Assembly (NCBI GenBank): GCA_025677835.1
Contig: JAIXMR010000017.1
Location: 1 to 64,000 of the forward strand
Direction of reading: 5' to 3'
DNA from: Sporodiniella umbellata
Taxonomy: Eukaryota; Mucoromycota; Mucoromycetes; Mucorales; Rhizopodaceae
Length of the DNA stretch: 64,000 bases
Numbering within the stretch: position 1 is the stretch's first letter; each line of letters starts with the position of its first letter. Of this stretch, positions 22,835-35,026 are shown one piece after another. Under the pieces are notes generated by a model, which ran no database searches, was not told the origin of the DNA, and saw nothing but the letters and a program-made list of their open reading frames with translations. A program made the position numbers and the translations under genes.

Positions 22835-24182
22835 ATGTGTCGCTTTTTACTATACAAAGGAAAGCAACCTATTTTACTTGCACATGTGAATAGAAAGAAA
22901 CATTGTTGTTTATTGAAAGTTGATTCTGACGAAATAAGGGGATATATATATTTTTTTTTTATAGCTTATTACCCGACCTAAACATTCGATCGTTAATCAG
23001 TCGTTTGATTCTAAATTGAGAATTGACCTTCGACGTCCTTTAAACGGTAGGTTTTTTTATTATTATTATTTCGATTTTTTGTTTGTTATTGTTTGTTTTT
23101 GAAAGACTGAAGTCATGAAAGGGGATGGATTTGGAGTGGGTTGGTACGATAATGAAGAATGTAAAGAAAAAAAGACCGAGGTGACACCCTGTATCTTTAC
23201 CTCTGTCACACCTGCTTGGAATAATACGAATCTAGTACGATTAGCAGAAAAGATCAAGAGTCCTCTTATCTTTGCTCATGTCCGAGCCAGTACTTCAGGG
23301 GCTGTTTCTGAAACCAATTGCCATCCTTGGTCGTAAGTCTGCTTGACAGAAGGATTAAAACAGGCTCTTATCGTTTTATCGTCATAGTTATGGACGTTTA
23401 ATGTGGATGCATAATGGCGGTATTGCCGAATTTGAAAAGATGAAAAGAAAATTGCAGAATTTTTTACCCGGCGAACTCTATTTGTTTGTACAAGGCAACA
23501 CAGACTCTGAATGGGCTTTTGCTCTCTTTTTAAGTTTTGTAAGCTTTCTTTTTGAGTAGAAAAAAAAAAAAAAAAAAAGCAAGACCTATGTTGATCTATT
23601 ATCTAGCTTTCGAATCCCAACGCCAGTAGTTTTGAACACCAAGAATTAAAAGAAGCAATGTTAAAGACAGTGGCTCAATTAAACGAATGGGCAGAAGAAT
23701 TTGATATTACAGAGGTAGTCGACAGAAAAAAAAAAAAAGTAGAGGGTGCCACAACTGATCAAGTCTGCTAGCCTTCCTTATTAAATTTTGCAGTGACTGA
23801 TGGAGAGTCGGTGGTGTGCATTCGTTACACAAGCAGCCGAACAGAAGAAGCGGCCTCCCTTTACTTTTCATCTGGCACACGATTTGAATGCTATCGACCA
23901 GGCCATTACCGTATGGTGAAAGCAGACAAACGCGAACATATTGTGGTGGTGGCAAGTGAGCCTTTGACGTTTGAAAAAGCAGACTGGCTAACAATTCCTA
24001 CCAACAATATCCTGGTGATTACGCCCAAGTCCAACGTACTTTTACAGCCTATCAAAGATAAATTCTATACACCCGAAAGAGGCCTGGATAGCAAGGTGGA
24101 AGAGGATGAGATACGGGAGCCTGAGGCCCAGTTATTAAAATTGCACGCAGAATATCAATTACAAGAAGCTGCCATTAGTTAA
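22835..24182 (+). CDS. DUG3: Class II glutamine amidotransferase, Dug3-like
   Basis: Six exons (22835-22885, 22965-23046, 23122-23332, 23388-23538, 23607-23714, 23772-24182) give 337 residues (yeast Dug3 357). Starts MCRFLLYKG, so the N-terminal nucleophile Cys2 of Ntn-type amidotransferases is present. Further blocks: 'LITRPKHSIVNQSFDS', 'GDGFGVGWY', 'PLIFAHVRASTSG', 'NCHPWSYGRLMWMHNGGIAEF', 'GNTDSEWAFALFL', 'SLLNFAVTDGESVVCIRY' and 'VVASEPLTFEKADWLTIP'. In yeast, Dug2-Dug3 degrades glutathione in the cytosol outside the gamma-glutamyl cycle. The first donor (GTGAAT) is weak but gives the family sequence LLAH|LITRPKHS. The acceptor at 23770-23771 restores PSLLNFAVTDG. Confidence 0.92.
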
Positions 24183-24249
24183 TAAAGGATTTCTTTATTC
24201 CATCCTTTTTTTTTTTTTTTTTTTTTTTATTGATGATCCATCACTATTA

Positions 24250-24250
24250 C

Positions 24251-24276
<26 letters not shown>
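24250..24276. repeat. (TAA)n microsatellite
   Basis: About nine TAA units followed directly by a long A-run to about 24300, in the short spacer between the convergent Dug3 and Gpd genes. Confidence 0.9.
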
Positions 24277-24287
<11 letters not shown>

Positions 24288-24379
24288 AAAAAAAAAAAAA
24301 GAAAGAGAGAGGGTATGTAAATCAATGCACATGTAAAAATAGATTAAAGAAAGAGTTGGTTTGAGTGTTTGGAAAGATT

Positions 24380-25414
24380 TTAAATATCGACGGTGATTGC
24401 TTCAGGAGAGAGACCTTCATAAATGATACGATAGACAGTAGTGAAGAGAGGGAAATCGTCCACTTTGTTTCTAGCGGTCAAGAACTCGTTGACTTCTTGT
24501 GCGGTGAGGGTGCCTTGCAATTTTTGACCGTTCAAGAGTTCTTGTTCGAGTTGAGCGATGGGTTTACCGGTCTGAGCGAAAGCCTCAGCGACTTTACGGT
24601 TACGTCCACCGTTACAGGTGGTAATGAGATCAGCAGCCCCACAGGATTCAAAGAAGGTTTCGGTCTGAACGGCATCACCAAAGAAGGTTTGACCAAATTT
24701 ACGCATTTCCATCAGACCCAAGCGGATGATGGCAGCCTTTGTGTTGCTGCCATGGCCCAAACCGTCTGAGAGACCGGCTCCGACAGCGACGACGTTCTTG
24801 AGAGCTCCACAGAGTTGAACACCCACCGTGTCCTGGATTACGTTGATACGGAAATAGGGAGTATCGAATAGCTGCTTGAACACACGGCCTTCTTCCATGT
24901 TTTCACAGCCGATGGTGGACTCACAAAACTTTTCTAGGGCTACTTCGTTTGCAATGTTTGCTCCACTCAAGGCAGCACAAGGAATGCCCAGCTGACGAGT
25001 GATTTCTTCTGAGAACAGACGGGTGCCGTCTGCAGTGATTTCGAGGCCTTTGATCAACGAGATAGCGCGTGCATTGGGAGCGAGGTGGCCCTTCATCTTC
25101 TCGCAGAGGCCGTGCAGGAACTGGTGAGGAACCACAAACACCAACAAACTCGCATCCTTGCAGGATTCAACAAGGTCAGGTATAGCCACCACATTCTCTG
25201 GCAGCTTGATTCCCTTCAGATACTTTACATTCTCATGCTCGCTGTTGATGATCTCTGTCAACTTGCGGCCGTCTACTTGTTCTTCAAATACCCATTGACG
25301 AACAGTACTTTCAAATTGGCTCGAATGACGCACCGTGTTGGAGCCTACGATCTTGGCAATGGCAGAACCCCAGTTACCGGAACCAATAATAGAAACTTTT
25401 TCAAGAGCAGGCAT
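24380..25414 (-). CDS. GPD1: NAD-dependent glycerol-3-phosphate dehydrogenase
   Basis: Single uninterrupted exon, 344 residues. Reduces dihydroxyacetone phosphate to glycerol-3-phosphate, for glycerol (osmoprotectant), redox balance and lipid synthesis; cytosolic or peroxisomal. Seen: the Rossmann motif '[18 protein letters not shown]' at the N-terminus, '[17 protein letters not shown]', 'SLIKGLE', '[19 protein letters not shown]', the substrate-binding Lys in '[19 protein letters not shown]', and '[21 protein letters not shown]'. Intronless, unlike most neighbours. A TATA element lies about 60 bases upstream. Confidence 0.97.
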   Translation of the reverse strand: MPALEKVSIIGSGNWGSAIAKIVGSNTVRHSSQFESTVRQWVFEEQVDGRKLTEIINSEHENVKYLKGIKLPENVVAIPDLVESCKDASLLVFVVPHQFLHGLCEKMKGHLAPNARAISLIKGLEITADGTRLFSEEITRQLGIPCAALSGANIANEVALEKFCESTIGCENMEEGRVFKQLFDTPYFRINVIQDTVGVQLCGALKNVVAVGAGLSDGLGHGSNTKAAIIRLGLMEMRKFGQTFFGDAVQTETFFESCGAADLITTCNGGRNRKVAEAFAQTGKPIAQLEQELLNGQKLQGTLTAQEVNEFLTARNKVDDFPLFTTVYRIIYEGLSPEAITVDI

Positions 25415-26505
25415 TGTAAGTGTAATAAAGAAAAACTTGGATCAGGAAAGAAAAAGGGGAAAAGGAAGCTGTGTTTATATACAAAAATAAAAGAGCGTCA
25501 TTCACTCTGATTAATTTAGTCTATCTATTTTTTTTTTTTTAAAAAAAAAAATTATATTGGCTCTTCTCTGTATAGATCCGCTCTTGTGCTTTCACATGAA
25601 TAGACATTTTTTTTTTTTTTAAAGGGGCAATAGGATCGATAACCTTATAAAACGCATGACGTTGTGTGATCTGTGGACTTTATCTCTTGAAAGAGCAATT
25701 GACATCATCGTTTCTTATCAATTGTACAAATCGAGTATAATGTACACTGGCTTTGAAATTTTGAAGGGTCCCCCTTTTCTTAATAACCCATGGATTCCCT
25801 CTCAAAACAAAAGCAGCCTTGGCTCTCTTAAAAAGCGGCAAAACAAAAAATAAGACCCTGGCCAGTTTCTTTCCTTTTCCTTTTTTTTTTTTTTTTAAAC
25901 GGGTGCCTTGGAGGAAAGAGCTTGAAAAAACCATTCGGAGCACACGATCTCCACTTGGAGTAGCACGCGTTCTTGTTGACATCCCAAACGTGTTTCGCAT
26001 CCCTCTCTCAACAGAATCTTATTCAATGTAACATTCGTTTACCACCCTATAAGCTGAGCTTGATCTTTTCAAAAAAAAAAAAAAAAATCGGATTGGATTG
26101 TTTTTTGTTTAAAAGACAGAAGATCATTCTATTCCCTTTTAGGTGTCCATTCTTTGTGGACGTCAATCGAAAGAGGGAATTTATTTCGGTCTATTGAGAG
26201 TCAGTCTACACTAAGAGAGATGGATGGATAGATAGCATTCAACCGAAAATGAATCCTAAAAAAAGTAGTTTACATCGTTTTTATGTTCCTGATTTTTTTT
26301 TTTTTTTTTTTTTTTTGGGTTGTCAAGGCAACACCCCCCCCCCTTTTCAAAAGAACCACGGATAAAGAAAAACTTGAAGATTAATTTTCACTTTCTTTTT
26401 ATTTTTTTTAATTTTTATAGAAAGAGTTTTATACATGGACGTATATATAGGTGTGCGTTGTTTTTAAGTGTCTTTTTTTCTTTTTGGCGTTATTATACTT
26501 TGTAT
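25415..26505. other. 1.1-kb intergenic region
   Basis: Upstream of Gpd and downstream of the eIF4B-like gene. No supported gene. It carries T- and A-runs (a T-run abutting an A-run at 25528-25551) and a run of C at about 26334-26343. The 106-codon minus-strand frame (25680-26000) is Lys-rich low complexity without a domain. Confidence 0.5.
25474..25481 (-). promoter_or_regulatory. TATA box of Gpd gene
   Basis: Minus-strand TATATAAA about 60 bases upstream of the start codon. This is usual spacing for a strongly expressed, short-leader gene. Confidence 0.5.
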
Positions 26506-27579
26506 TTAATGGTGGATAGAGGTGTCTTCAATCTTCTTTTCAAGATCCTTCATGACTTTATCAGTATCTACAGGTCTAGCACCACCAAAAGGATCGGGCT
26601 TGTTAGCCTTGGGTGTAGAGGTAGAGGGGGAATCCGAGTGAGTGTCGACAGTACGAGGCTTCAAGTTAAGACGAGGTCTTTCCGAAGGACGATCTAAAGA
26701 AGGAAAAATCAATCGTTTGTTTGCAGCGTATTTGCTTCTTTACCTTGTTGACCATGGCGGTCGTTACGGAAACCGCCACGTCCACCGCCAAAACCGCTAC
26801 GTTCACCACCAAAACCGCCACGTCCACCGAATTCACGACGAGAAGGTTCAGGAAGATCAATGGGTCCTTTACGACGCCAGGTATCTACATCAGTACGGTC
26901 GGGTTGACGTACACGTTCGTTATCGCGAGCTAAACAAAGGGATTAAACGGGTTCCTTTCAATAAGGTGATCTGTTACTTACGAGGTTCAGCGACACTGAT
27001 ACGGATACCACGACCATGAATGCTTTCACCAGACAAGTCAATAGCACTCTTTAAGGATTCCACATCTTCAAATTCAACATAGGCAAATCCCTTGGATCGT
27101 TCCGTCTGACGGTCACGCAAAAGACGGATGTTGGCAATCTAAAGGAACGTCGTTTTAGGAAACCCCAGCTGCTGTATACATAGTACCTTTAAACCGTCAA
27201 ACAATTGAGCCAAGTCATCTTCGTTAGCATCGAAAGATAAACTGGCAATGTGGGCAGTATAGGGAGGTTGGGTGGGGAAATCGACAGGTGCACGAGGAGT
27301 GAAAGAACGCTCACGGGATTCAAAACCTTTTTAAAGAGGTATCAGTAAAGCGTTTGGACTCTGGCCTACTTTACCTCCACGAGAGCCACCAAAACCTCTG
27401 TCTTCTCTATCATGGTGTCTGCGCTGGAATCCACGGTCTTCGTCTTGTCCACGAGAATCAAATCGGTTATCGGATCTATCCATGCCTCCTCCTCTAGCTA
27501 AATAATCATTTCATTGTTAAATTGTCAGCCAGCAGAAAAATACAAAAAAAAGTTTTTACCAGCAGCTATATTTTGAAAG

Positions 27580-27618
<39 letters not shown>

Positions 27619-27924
27619 ATAGAAAAAAAATAAGCGTTCTAATCACAAAGACCCTCAAGTCGCATGTATGTCAATAAACTTACGAGCAGTAGGAAGATCG
27701 GAAACATCATCAGCCCATGAACCAGCAGCAGAGTCTTAAAAAAAATTTTTTATTAGAGATTCTCTTTTTTTATTACTCGTATACATACTATCATTAGCCA
27801 AGAAGTCAGACAATGACATCTTTTGAGCCTTCTTTTTTCCAGCTATAAAAAAAAAAAAAAAAAAGAAAAAGGAGAGAAAGTTTAGATTCTACAACTCGAT
27901 TTCATAATGTTAAGTCTTACACAT
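26506..27924 (-). CDS. eIF4B-like RRM protein (Sce3/Tif3 family)
   Basis: Eight exons (27921-27924, 27789-27842, 27684-27734, 27375-27497, 27187-27326, 26982-27138, 26744-26929, 26506-26693) close to 300 residues. Translation initiation factor that stimulates the eIF4A helicase on mRNA 5' leaders. N-terminus 'MSGKKKAQKMSLSDFLAND' matches the family signature (KKxxKMSLxxFL). One RRM at about 92-170: 'YTAHIASLSFDANEDDLAQL', 'SKGFAYVEFEDVESLKSAI'. Arg/Gly-rich segments flank it (RSDNRF..., then GFGGERSGFGGGRGGF). The tail has 'DPFGGARPVDTDKVMKDLE', typical of eIF4B. Exon 1 is 4 nt (ATGT); the donor GTAAGAC makes it plausible and the serine codon is completed by exon 2. Confidence 0.88.
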
Positions 27925-28869
27925 TTTAATTTATCTTTTTGTTTTATAAGAGAAAAAAAAAAAAAAAAAGGAAAAAAAAAAAAGAAAAGACTTGCAACTA
28001 CCCAGTCGGACAATCAAAAAAAAAAATAGGTGTCATTGTCTCTTTACAGACAATGTATGTCAAACACTTTGAAATACAGATGTTAGGCAAGTGCAAGACA
28101 AATCCCATCTTTGTTTTCGTTGAAAGCAGACGAGTAGACGCAAAGCAATTGGTCTTCAACCTTTGTCTGATCATAGGATCTCTTTCCGCTTGAGGAAAAT
28201 AGTAAGGGTTTTTCTTATGGACTGCTTTTTATTTTTATAGAAAAAGGCTTGAGTGTTCAGGATGGTTCATTTCAAGACGCTTACCCCACTGAAATCAGCA
28301 TTGCTTATCATTCATGGCTTGCGGTTGTCATCTGATTCAGTATTCCTCTTATGGCTTCATCTTGCTTACTCTAAATTGATATTCTAAGAGCTTTGCTAAT
28401 CAAGCCAGGCTTTTGTTTTGATGGTTTATCGATAACAACAATTGAGGACAAAGTGCACTTTGTTTTCCTTGCAAGTAAAATGGCTGCTTTAATACGGTAG
28501 GAGGTTTTTATAAAACAAGCCTTAGTTCGAATCAGTCCAATAACGAGGGTCTATCAGAACGACTATGGATTCGAAACCAAAGCTAAAAATGCTTGGGCCT
28601 GTCAAAACATGGACTCGAAACCAAAGCCAAAGATACTTGTCAAACCTGGAGGTTGGCTTATGCTAATAAACCAATGATGTATTCGTGGCTTACAAAAATG
28701 AATCTCAGATAAAAGTGCAAAACTTACACACTCCCTTTCTCAGTAGCCCTTTTTTTTTTTTTTTTTTTTTTTTCGCGTTTCTTTATTTCAGTCTCTCTTT
28801 GAAAATAACCTTTTCATATTATCTTGCCTGTTTTTTTTTTTTTTTTTTTTTTTTGGCTCAAAAGAATAA
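27925..28869. other. Divergent promoter region, eIF4B / Nup192
   Basis: 945 bases. No supported gene. It holds long T-runs (about 28748-28773 and 28830-28855) just before the nucleoporin start and an imperfect 44-bp direct repeat at about 28567-28648. Confidence 0.5.
28567..28648. repeat. Imperfect 44-bp direct repeat
   Basis: GGATTCGAAACCAAAGC at 28567 and GGACTCGAAACCAAAGC at 28611. Each is followed by an AAA-rich stretch and GTCAAA(A)CC/AC; the second copy is about six bases shorter. About 1.8 copies in tandem. Confidence 0.8.
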
Positions 28870-31800
28870 ATGGTAGAAACTGAATCTAATAACAAGTTTG
28901 CTGGGTATGTTTTTTTTTTTTCTTTTTTTCTTTTCTTTTTTTCTTTTCTTTTTTTTTTTTTTTGTAAATAATTTGCCCCATAGAGTATTAAGCCCTATTC
29001 TGTTAGAACGTATCGCAAACTGTTTGATACCATCGAAAGAGGCACTGACCAATGTTCGACAGATCGACTTCAGACCATTCTTGAGGAGAAACGTAGTCAC
29101 TTTAAACTCGGTCTTGATATATTCACACCACCGTCGAGCCAGTCTCGCTCTAAATTAACTACTTCCGTCGTTGTAAACGGAAAATCAATCGCCTTTAATG
29201 CCAAAGAAAAAGAAATTGTCTTGAAGGTTTCTGACCTGACACACTTAAACGAAGTGCAGTGCGTTTCACTTTGGGACGCCTATCGACAGGAAAACAAGAT
29301 AAAGATATCAGACCTTGAGCCCGATGCGAGTGACGATACGGAATTAGTGATGGACATGGTTCGATTCTACTACGAAGATCGAATCTCGTTCTTAAATTGT
29401 ATCAGCTCTCTACAGCGCATTGCTTTTGTAAAGGAGCACGCGTTTCACAAGATTGCTGCAGACATTACACACACTTTGTTTGAGGACACCACCCAGAATA
29501 TACCTTTTATCTGTCGACTCTTTACGCAGTTTTCAACCCTCGTACGCTCTCAAGTCTCGACTCGCCACGCTTCTTATCTTGGCTGGCACGCCGACTGGGC
29601 CAAACAGAACTTAAAGGAGCAAAAAGCGTTACTGGAAATTGTCTTTTTGTTTAGTATCACTACCACCTATTCACCTACCTTTATCCTGTCAATGCTCCAA
29701 GAGTTTGAAGCTAACAATTTTGGCACGCTTCAGGCTTTTTCGTATGTATTGGATAACGAGGGTAGCCGAATCCGAGACCAGATCACAGGCCTTTGTCAGT
29801 TGATTACTATCAGTATCATTATCGCGCCTTACCTTACACTCAACATTCAACTGGATGAGCAATGTCAGGACGCGACCCTGATTGACACACCCCACATCAT
29901 TGCTCAAATCAATCAACTTGTATTACATATGGGAGACGAGCCCCAGCATGCTGTCTTGCTTCTCTCCTGGTCTTACTTTCTCTCCTGTCTTCGAAATGCA
30001 ACCCAGGAATCCAACGAGCCCGGGTATGCTCAAGTTCGTTTGATTCTCGAGGGTAAACAACCTATTTCGACAGACGTCTTTGTCGATCGATCCTTTGCTC
30101 ATACAGCTGGTCTTGATGTTCCTGAGGAGCGAACGCTACAAATTCAACAAACAGATCACCTTGAAAGAACCCTGATCGGCCGTGCGCTCAAGCTCTCTGT
30201 TTTTGACACAGTGCAGACCATTGTCGATAGCGAACTTTGTAGTGAAGATGATGTGAACAATGTTGGATACCGCACCGTGCTCAGATTGCTTTTGAAATCT
30301 TTTCTGTCCACTACACTCCCACACTATCTTCCCGAGGACAGCTATTCAGAACTCATCACTGCCTTTTCTGCCGTCTACCGAAATCAATCTGAGCTTTGTA
30401 ATGCGTTTTGGAAGCAGGATATGGATGAAAATGGTCATCATACTTTGATCGATACTGCCTTACGACGGTTTCCTGTACAGTTCTCTCATCTGACCGAGCT
30501 CCTATCCTCTTTGGTCCTAATTGACGAAACAGGCTTAGATGGCTCACCTTCCGAAAAAGTGTTTGCTTTTCTTTGTCAACTGCCGTCCATTACGGTCGTC
30601 TTGAACGACGAATCTTTTACAACCGCTCTTGTTGAAAATAACGTGGCTGTAGCCCGAACACAGAAAGTCATGCGCATCACGCCTTCTTTGGACTACATGA
30701 ACGGTGTCTCTCTATCTGAAAACACACAGGGTATCTTTCTATCCAGTGCCCAAGAAAGCTCGATTGTTTACTTTTCAAAGCCTTTTTCAGGTTGGCATCT
30801 ACTGATCTCTGTCTTGGCCAATTCGATGAAAGAGCTTGACCAGAGCAATGTGGATGTCCAAGACGACGATTTGACTCTGCATGGCGGCAACCCAGAGTCT
30901 ATCCTTATTATTCTTCATTTGATTCATCGTGTGCTGTCCAACCACCCCAACCTGGTTCCTCTCCTGGTAGAACATATCCAGACACAAGCAGCCGTGCCCT
31001 GTAAGGCCTATAATACACCCATCTTGATTTCTGTTTTGTGCGACGTTTTGACCTTCAGCAGCACCGTCCGACCTTGCCCTATTCCAATTGCAACCGCAGC
31101 CATCAAGTGTATCCATGTCCTGCTCCCGCACTATCCCAAAGCCATCTGGAGCTATTTAAGAACATCTCCCATGGTGCCTCACAACACAACCAATAAAGCT
31201 TCTTCCACCACCCGATCGCGGATACGTCAAATTGTGGCCCATATTGAATGTCCCTCAGGTACCTACGACTTGTTGCTTTCTTTCCTGGATTTGGTACAAG
31301 GTCTGGTACGCGATATTCAAACACACTGGCGCGCTCGAGAGACAGATGCAGACTACGTGATGCCCGAGGCACAGGCACAAATCGATACGCTCTATACCTG
31401 TCTGCACTACCTCATGTTGGACGTATTTCCAGTCTATTCAGGTTGGCGATACAAACGGCTCTCTGATCGTTATCTCTTGAGTACCAAAATGATCTCTGTT
31501 TTTATCGAAGTCTGTAATTACTTTAAAGAACGTCCGATGAAAACCCAGCCTTCGCTTCGAGGGATTCGCGATGGACTTTACAAGAACTTTTTATACAATG
31601 ACGTCTCTCGCCATGTATCGCCCTTGCTGGATATGATCTCTGAAGGCGCGGATGTTGCTAATGTGTTGTATGGATCCAGTCACATCAAAGAAGCTCAGTT
31701 GGTAGAGGAGTCAGTTGCTCTCAGTTTGGGTTTCGTCAAGCTTTTGCTCCAACAGCGTTTAGAGGATATAGATCATGGCATAGAAACAAGCTCTTTAGAA

Positions 31801-34800
31801 CAGTTCATCTTTGAACGTCCAGTTCATGGCGGTAACTGCTCAGACTTTTTGTTGCGTATCGCTAAACACATCGAGTATCGACACAGTATTCTGCTGCCTA
31901 TTCAAGCTACCCATGTGCTCTCTCTTCTCTGTCAGACTACGAACGGATGGGAATCCACCCCTAATTTTATTCAGCACTTGGGCGATATGACCGAAGCACA
32001 TGCCGTCATCCGAACCTATCTCTCTAGCGCTAAAGATACATCCCAGAGCGAGATTCTGTTGTCTGCCATCTGGCAATTTATCACAACTCTTTTGGAGACC
32101 CAACCTGGGCTTGCTATCCTCTTTTTGGACTGCGGTGACTTTATCATGCCTAGCCCAAAATCAGCCGTTCGACTCCAGACCGAAACCAACGTTACCGTAG
32201 ATTCAGCCATGAGAGCAGCTGTGGACATTTTACAAACCTGGGAGACACTTTTATTGGAAAAACCCACTGTGATCTCGAACGTTTTGCGATTTTTGTCCAC
32301 ATTTTGGAAAACCGCTTTCGATCATTATGGTCTAGTAGAGCGTACGCGTAGCGACAGCGCTCTCTGGGATGTCCTTGGCAAAATCTTGTTGAACACACCT
32401 TTGGAGCACCAGCCTAGTCAGGAGCTAGAAAACACCAACCTATTGGAAATCGATTTTGCTCAAGAAGACCGATTTGATCTTTCTGTCAGACGGCTCTGCT
32501 GCGCCAATCTGAGCAAGGCATTTGCTATGCAGATCATGGCTTATGAAATTCATTTAACAGCAGGAAACGAGCGTGTCAAAAAGTCCAAAGATACCGCAGA
32601 AGCCATCCCAGTCGGCTTGAAAAGTCTACTGACTAAAATCAGCGAGCCCACAAAGTTGTCTACGTTGAGCAATCAGTTTGTCAAGAATGATTTCAACCCC
32701 GAGCTATTCAAAACTGCTAATCACCTGTCCCAACTTGTTTTACAACACATTGGGATTCAAGACCCTCTTGCTTTACTCTTTGAGTCTACCGCATTTGGTT
32801 CAGGGGATGATGGTGTGGCAGGGGAAGTGAGGCAGTATGGGGACTCTTATCTTTACGACCTTCGAATGACCACCAGCCGCGTGTTTTCTTTCTACAGTGG
32901 TTTAAGAGACAAATACAATTTGACACAACAAAATCTGATTGTTACACCAGAAATCAATGCTGCGTTAGATATTCAACGTCTTTGTAGCGAGTTCATCAAG
33001 CATTTGGTGAAAGCAAATCACAACTTTTCAATCGTAGACTCTCAAATTATATTGCTTCAATCTTTTAAAAGGTTCATCGAAACTTCCTCGCATCACGTCA
33101 ATAGCTTAATCTGGGTGTCTAAGCCCTCGCAGAGCGGTTGTGATAATCTAGCCAACTTCATTCGTGAATTGATCCGCCAGGCAAAAAACGAGAACAGAAG
33201 CGATGGCGTTACTCTTACTTCTTATACAGCCCTTGTATATATTGTACGAAGTTTGATTGAAGATTGGATAGAGAAATCTAAGAATGCCCTGCTAGGTAAA
33301 GGAACAGCTGGTAGCGAAGAGTATGCCATGCGAGTGTCCCAAATGCTTCACTCTCTTTCAGAGCTGCTTTCTGGCGAAAACTTTACAATGATGCAAAGTC
33401 TATTGGACTCTACTGCTATCACTTTCCACCAGCCTTTGTTGGAATCTATCTTGCTTTGTATTTACGCACTTCGTGGTTCCATTCAACGTATCCCAAGCTC
33501 TGCAAAACAAAACCTCACCTTGTGCCTTAACGTTACTTTGCCTCAGATTTGTGCTAGTTTGCATGTCTTGACCATGAAAGCTCAATCGCTGAGCCCACAA
33601 GACCAAGCGATCAACGAGGATGCAATGAATAACTGTATAACAGATGTCACTATTGTTTGCTCTTTGCTGCAGGAGATTTGCAATGAAAAATACGGTATGA
33701 CGTGGGATTACCTCGCTATACAATTTGAAACACATCACACTTTTACCTCATTGTTCAAGTTACTTTATGGAGGTATTGAGCTTATAACCCATGAAATCAA
33801 AAGGTATATATGACTTCTTTTTCGTGCACGACTAAATTAACTTATTTTGACCGCGTAACAGACAAACCGCAGCTTCCGATCGTCTCTACAGTCTTCAAAT
33901 TACCCCATTTGCAGAAGCAGCTCTCCACCTTTTACAAGCTTTATCGAATATACCAGGAATTGCCAAAATGCTTGTTGAAAATCAATTTTTTGACACTCTA
34001 ACTAATAACAGTCTAACAGCCTACTTGCAGCAAGGCGCTTTAGAACAGTTTATTCGATTTGGTGATAAAACCAAACGAGACTTAGATTACGTTGAGCGTA
34101 ACCCGCTTCATTCTATTTGGTGTCAGATATTGAATGTGGTCAGTAGCCTATTGCGCACAAATGGCGATATGGAAATAGTCCTGAGAAATACTGTCAACTT
34201 GCTTCAAATCTGTGGGCCCCAAATCGGCAGAACCTATGAAAAAGCCAACAGTTTAAATGAATCTCTCTTTGCGCTGGTTCCGTTAGAATGCCTATCTACC
34301 CCTATGTTGGAAGAGCTGGAGGCGATTAACACCGTGTTTTTTGGACTTTCAAAACATATAGAGCAATTACCAAGATTGGCCGGCAATCTTTTCACATCCT
34401 TCAAGGACTGCTCTCTGTTGTTGCTACAGCGCTACCTGTACTTCTTAACACACCCATCCCACATGAAAGCTCAGCTTTATCGTATTGATCAGCAAGAGAC
34501 AGTAGATGAGTTTATGAAAAACATCAACCGATTAATCTTGAGTGTCACTCACCGTATGCTGACCACCCTTATCCTTCTGACACACGCCGACTATGTTTTC
34601 GTGGCACCTGATGTTGAATGGCACTTTGGTAACACGATCTTTTATCCTGATATGAGAGATACCACAGACACATCCGCTTCTTTCGGTACTCTGATTGAGT
34701 ACATCAATACGAGCATGGCGATTGTTGGCCAATGGGAAGTAAACAACGAAAAGGATGAGCCATTAAAAGAAGCGCTAGATGTAATACAGAGTTGTGCATT

Positions 34801-35026
34801 GATATTGACATCGCAAGTGGCTCTCTGGGTCGCAAAACCAGACATCACTAGCGACGATAGAACTGGGATTGCAGTAGAGAACGTTATGGATATTGCTGAA
34901 GTCTTGTCGAATGCAACATTTGCTTTGGAAAAGCTTATAGATAAGAAGGCAGTAGAAGACATCGTATCTAGAGTTAAACTAATGAACATGATGCAGACTT
35001 TCTTAAATAAGCGTTTTTTTGAATAA
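28870..35026 (+). CDS. NUP192: Nup192/Nup205-family inner-ring nucleoporin
   Basis: Three exons (28870-28904, 28986-33803, 33862-35026) give about 2005 residues, matching the large size of Nup192 (about 1700) and Nup205 (about 2000). Structural scaffold of the nuclear pore inner ring. The protein is alpha-solenoid in character throughout. Family-like blocks: 'LQTILEEKRSHFKLGLDIF', 'VSLWDAYRQENK', 'LLLSWSYFLSCLRNA', 'SYSELITAFSAVYRNQSELC' then 'NAFWKQD', and 'HLLQALSNIPGIAKMLVE'. Intron 1 uses the acceptor CATAGAG at 28979-28985 for frame (KFAG|IKPYSVRTYRKL). No trans-membrane segment. Size, all-helical nature and the FWKQD block make Nup192/205 the best call; Nup188 is the alternative. Confidence 0.82.

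Noticed and set aside
25680..26000. 106-codon minus-strand open frame
   Set aside because: Lys-rich across homopolymer runs; no domain and no splice support.
28524..28540. GTTCGAATC resembling a tRNA B box
   Set aside because: No A box, no acceptor stem pairing and no anticodon arm at the right spacing.
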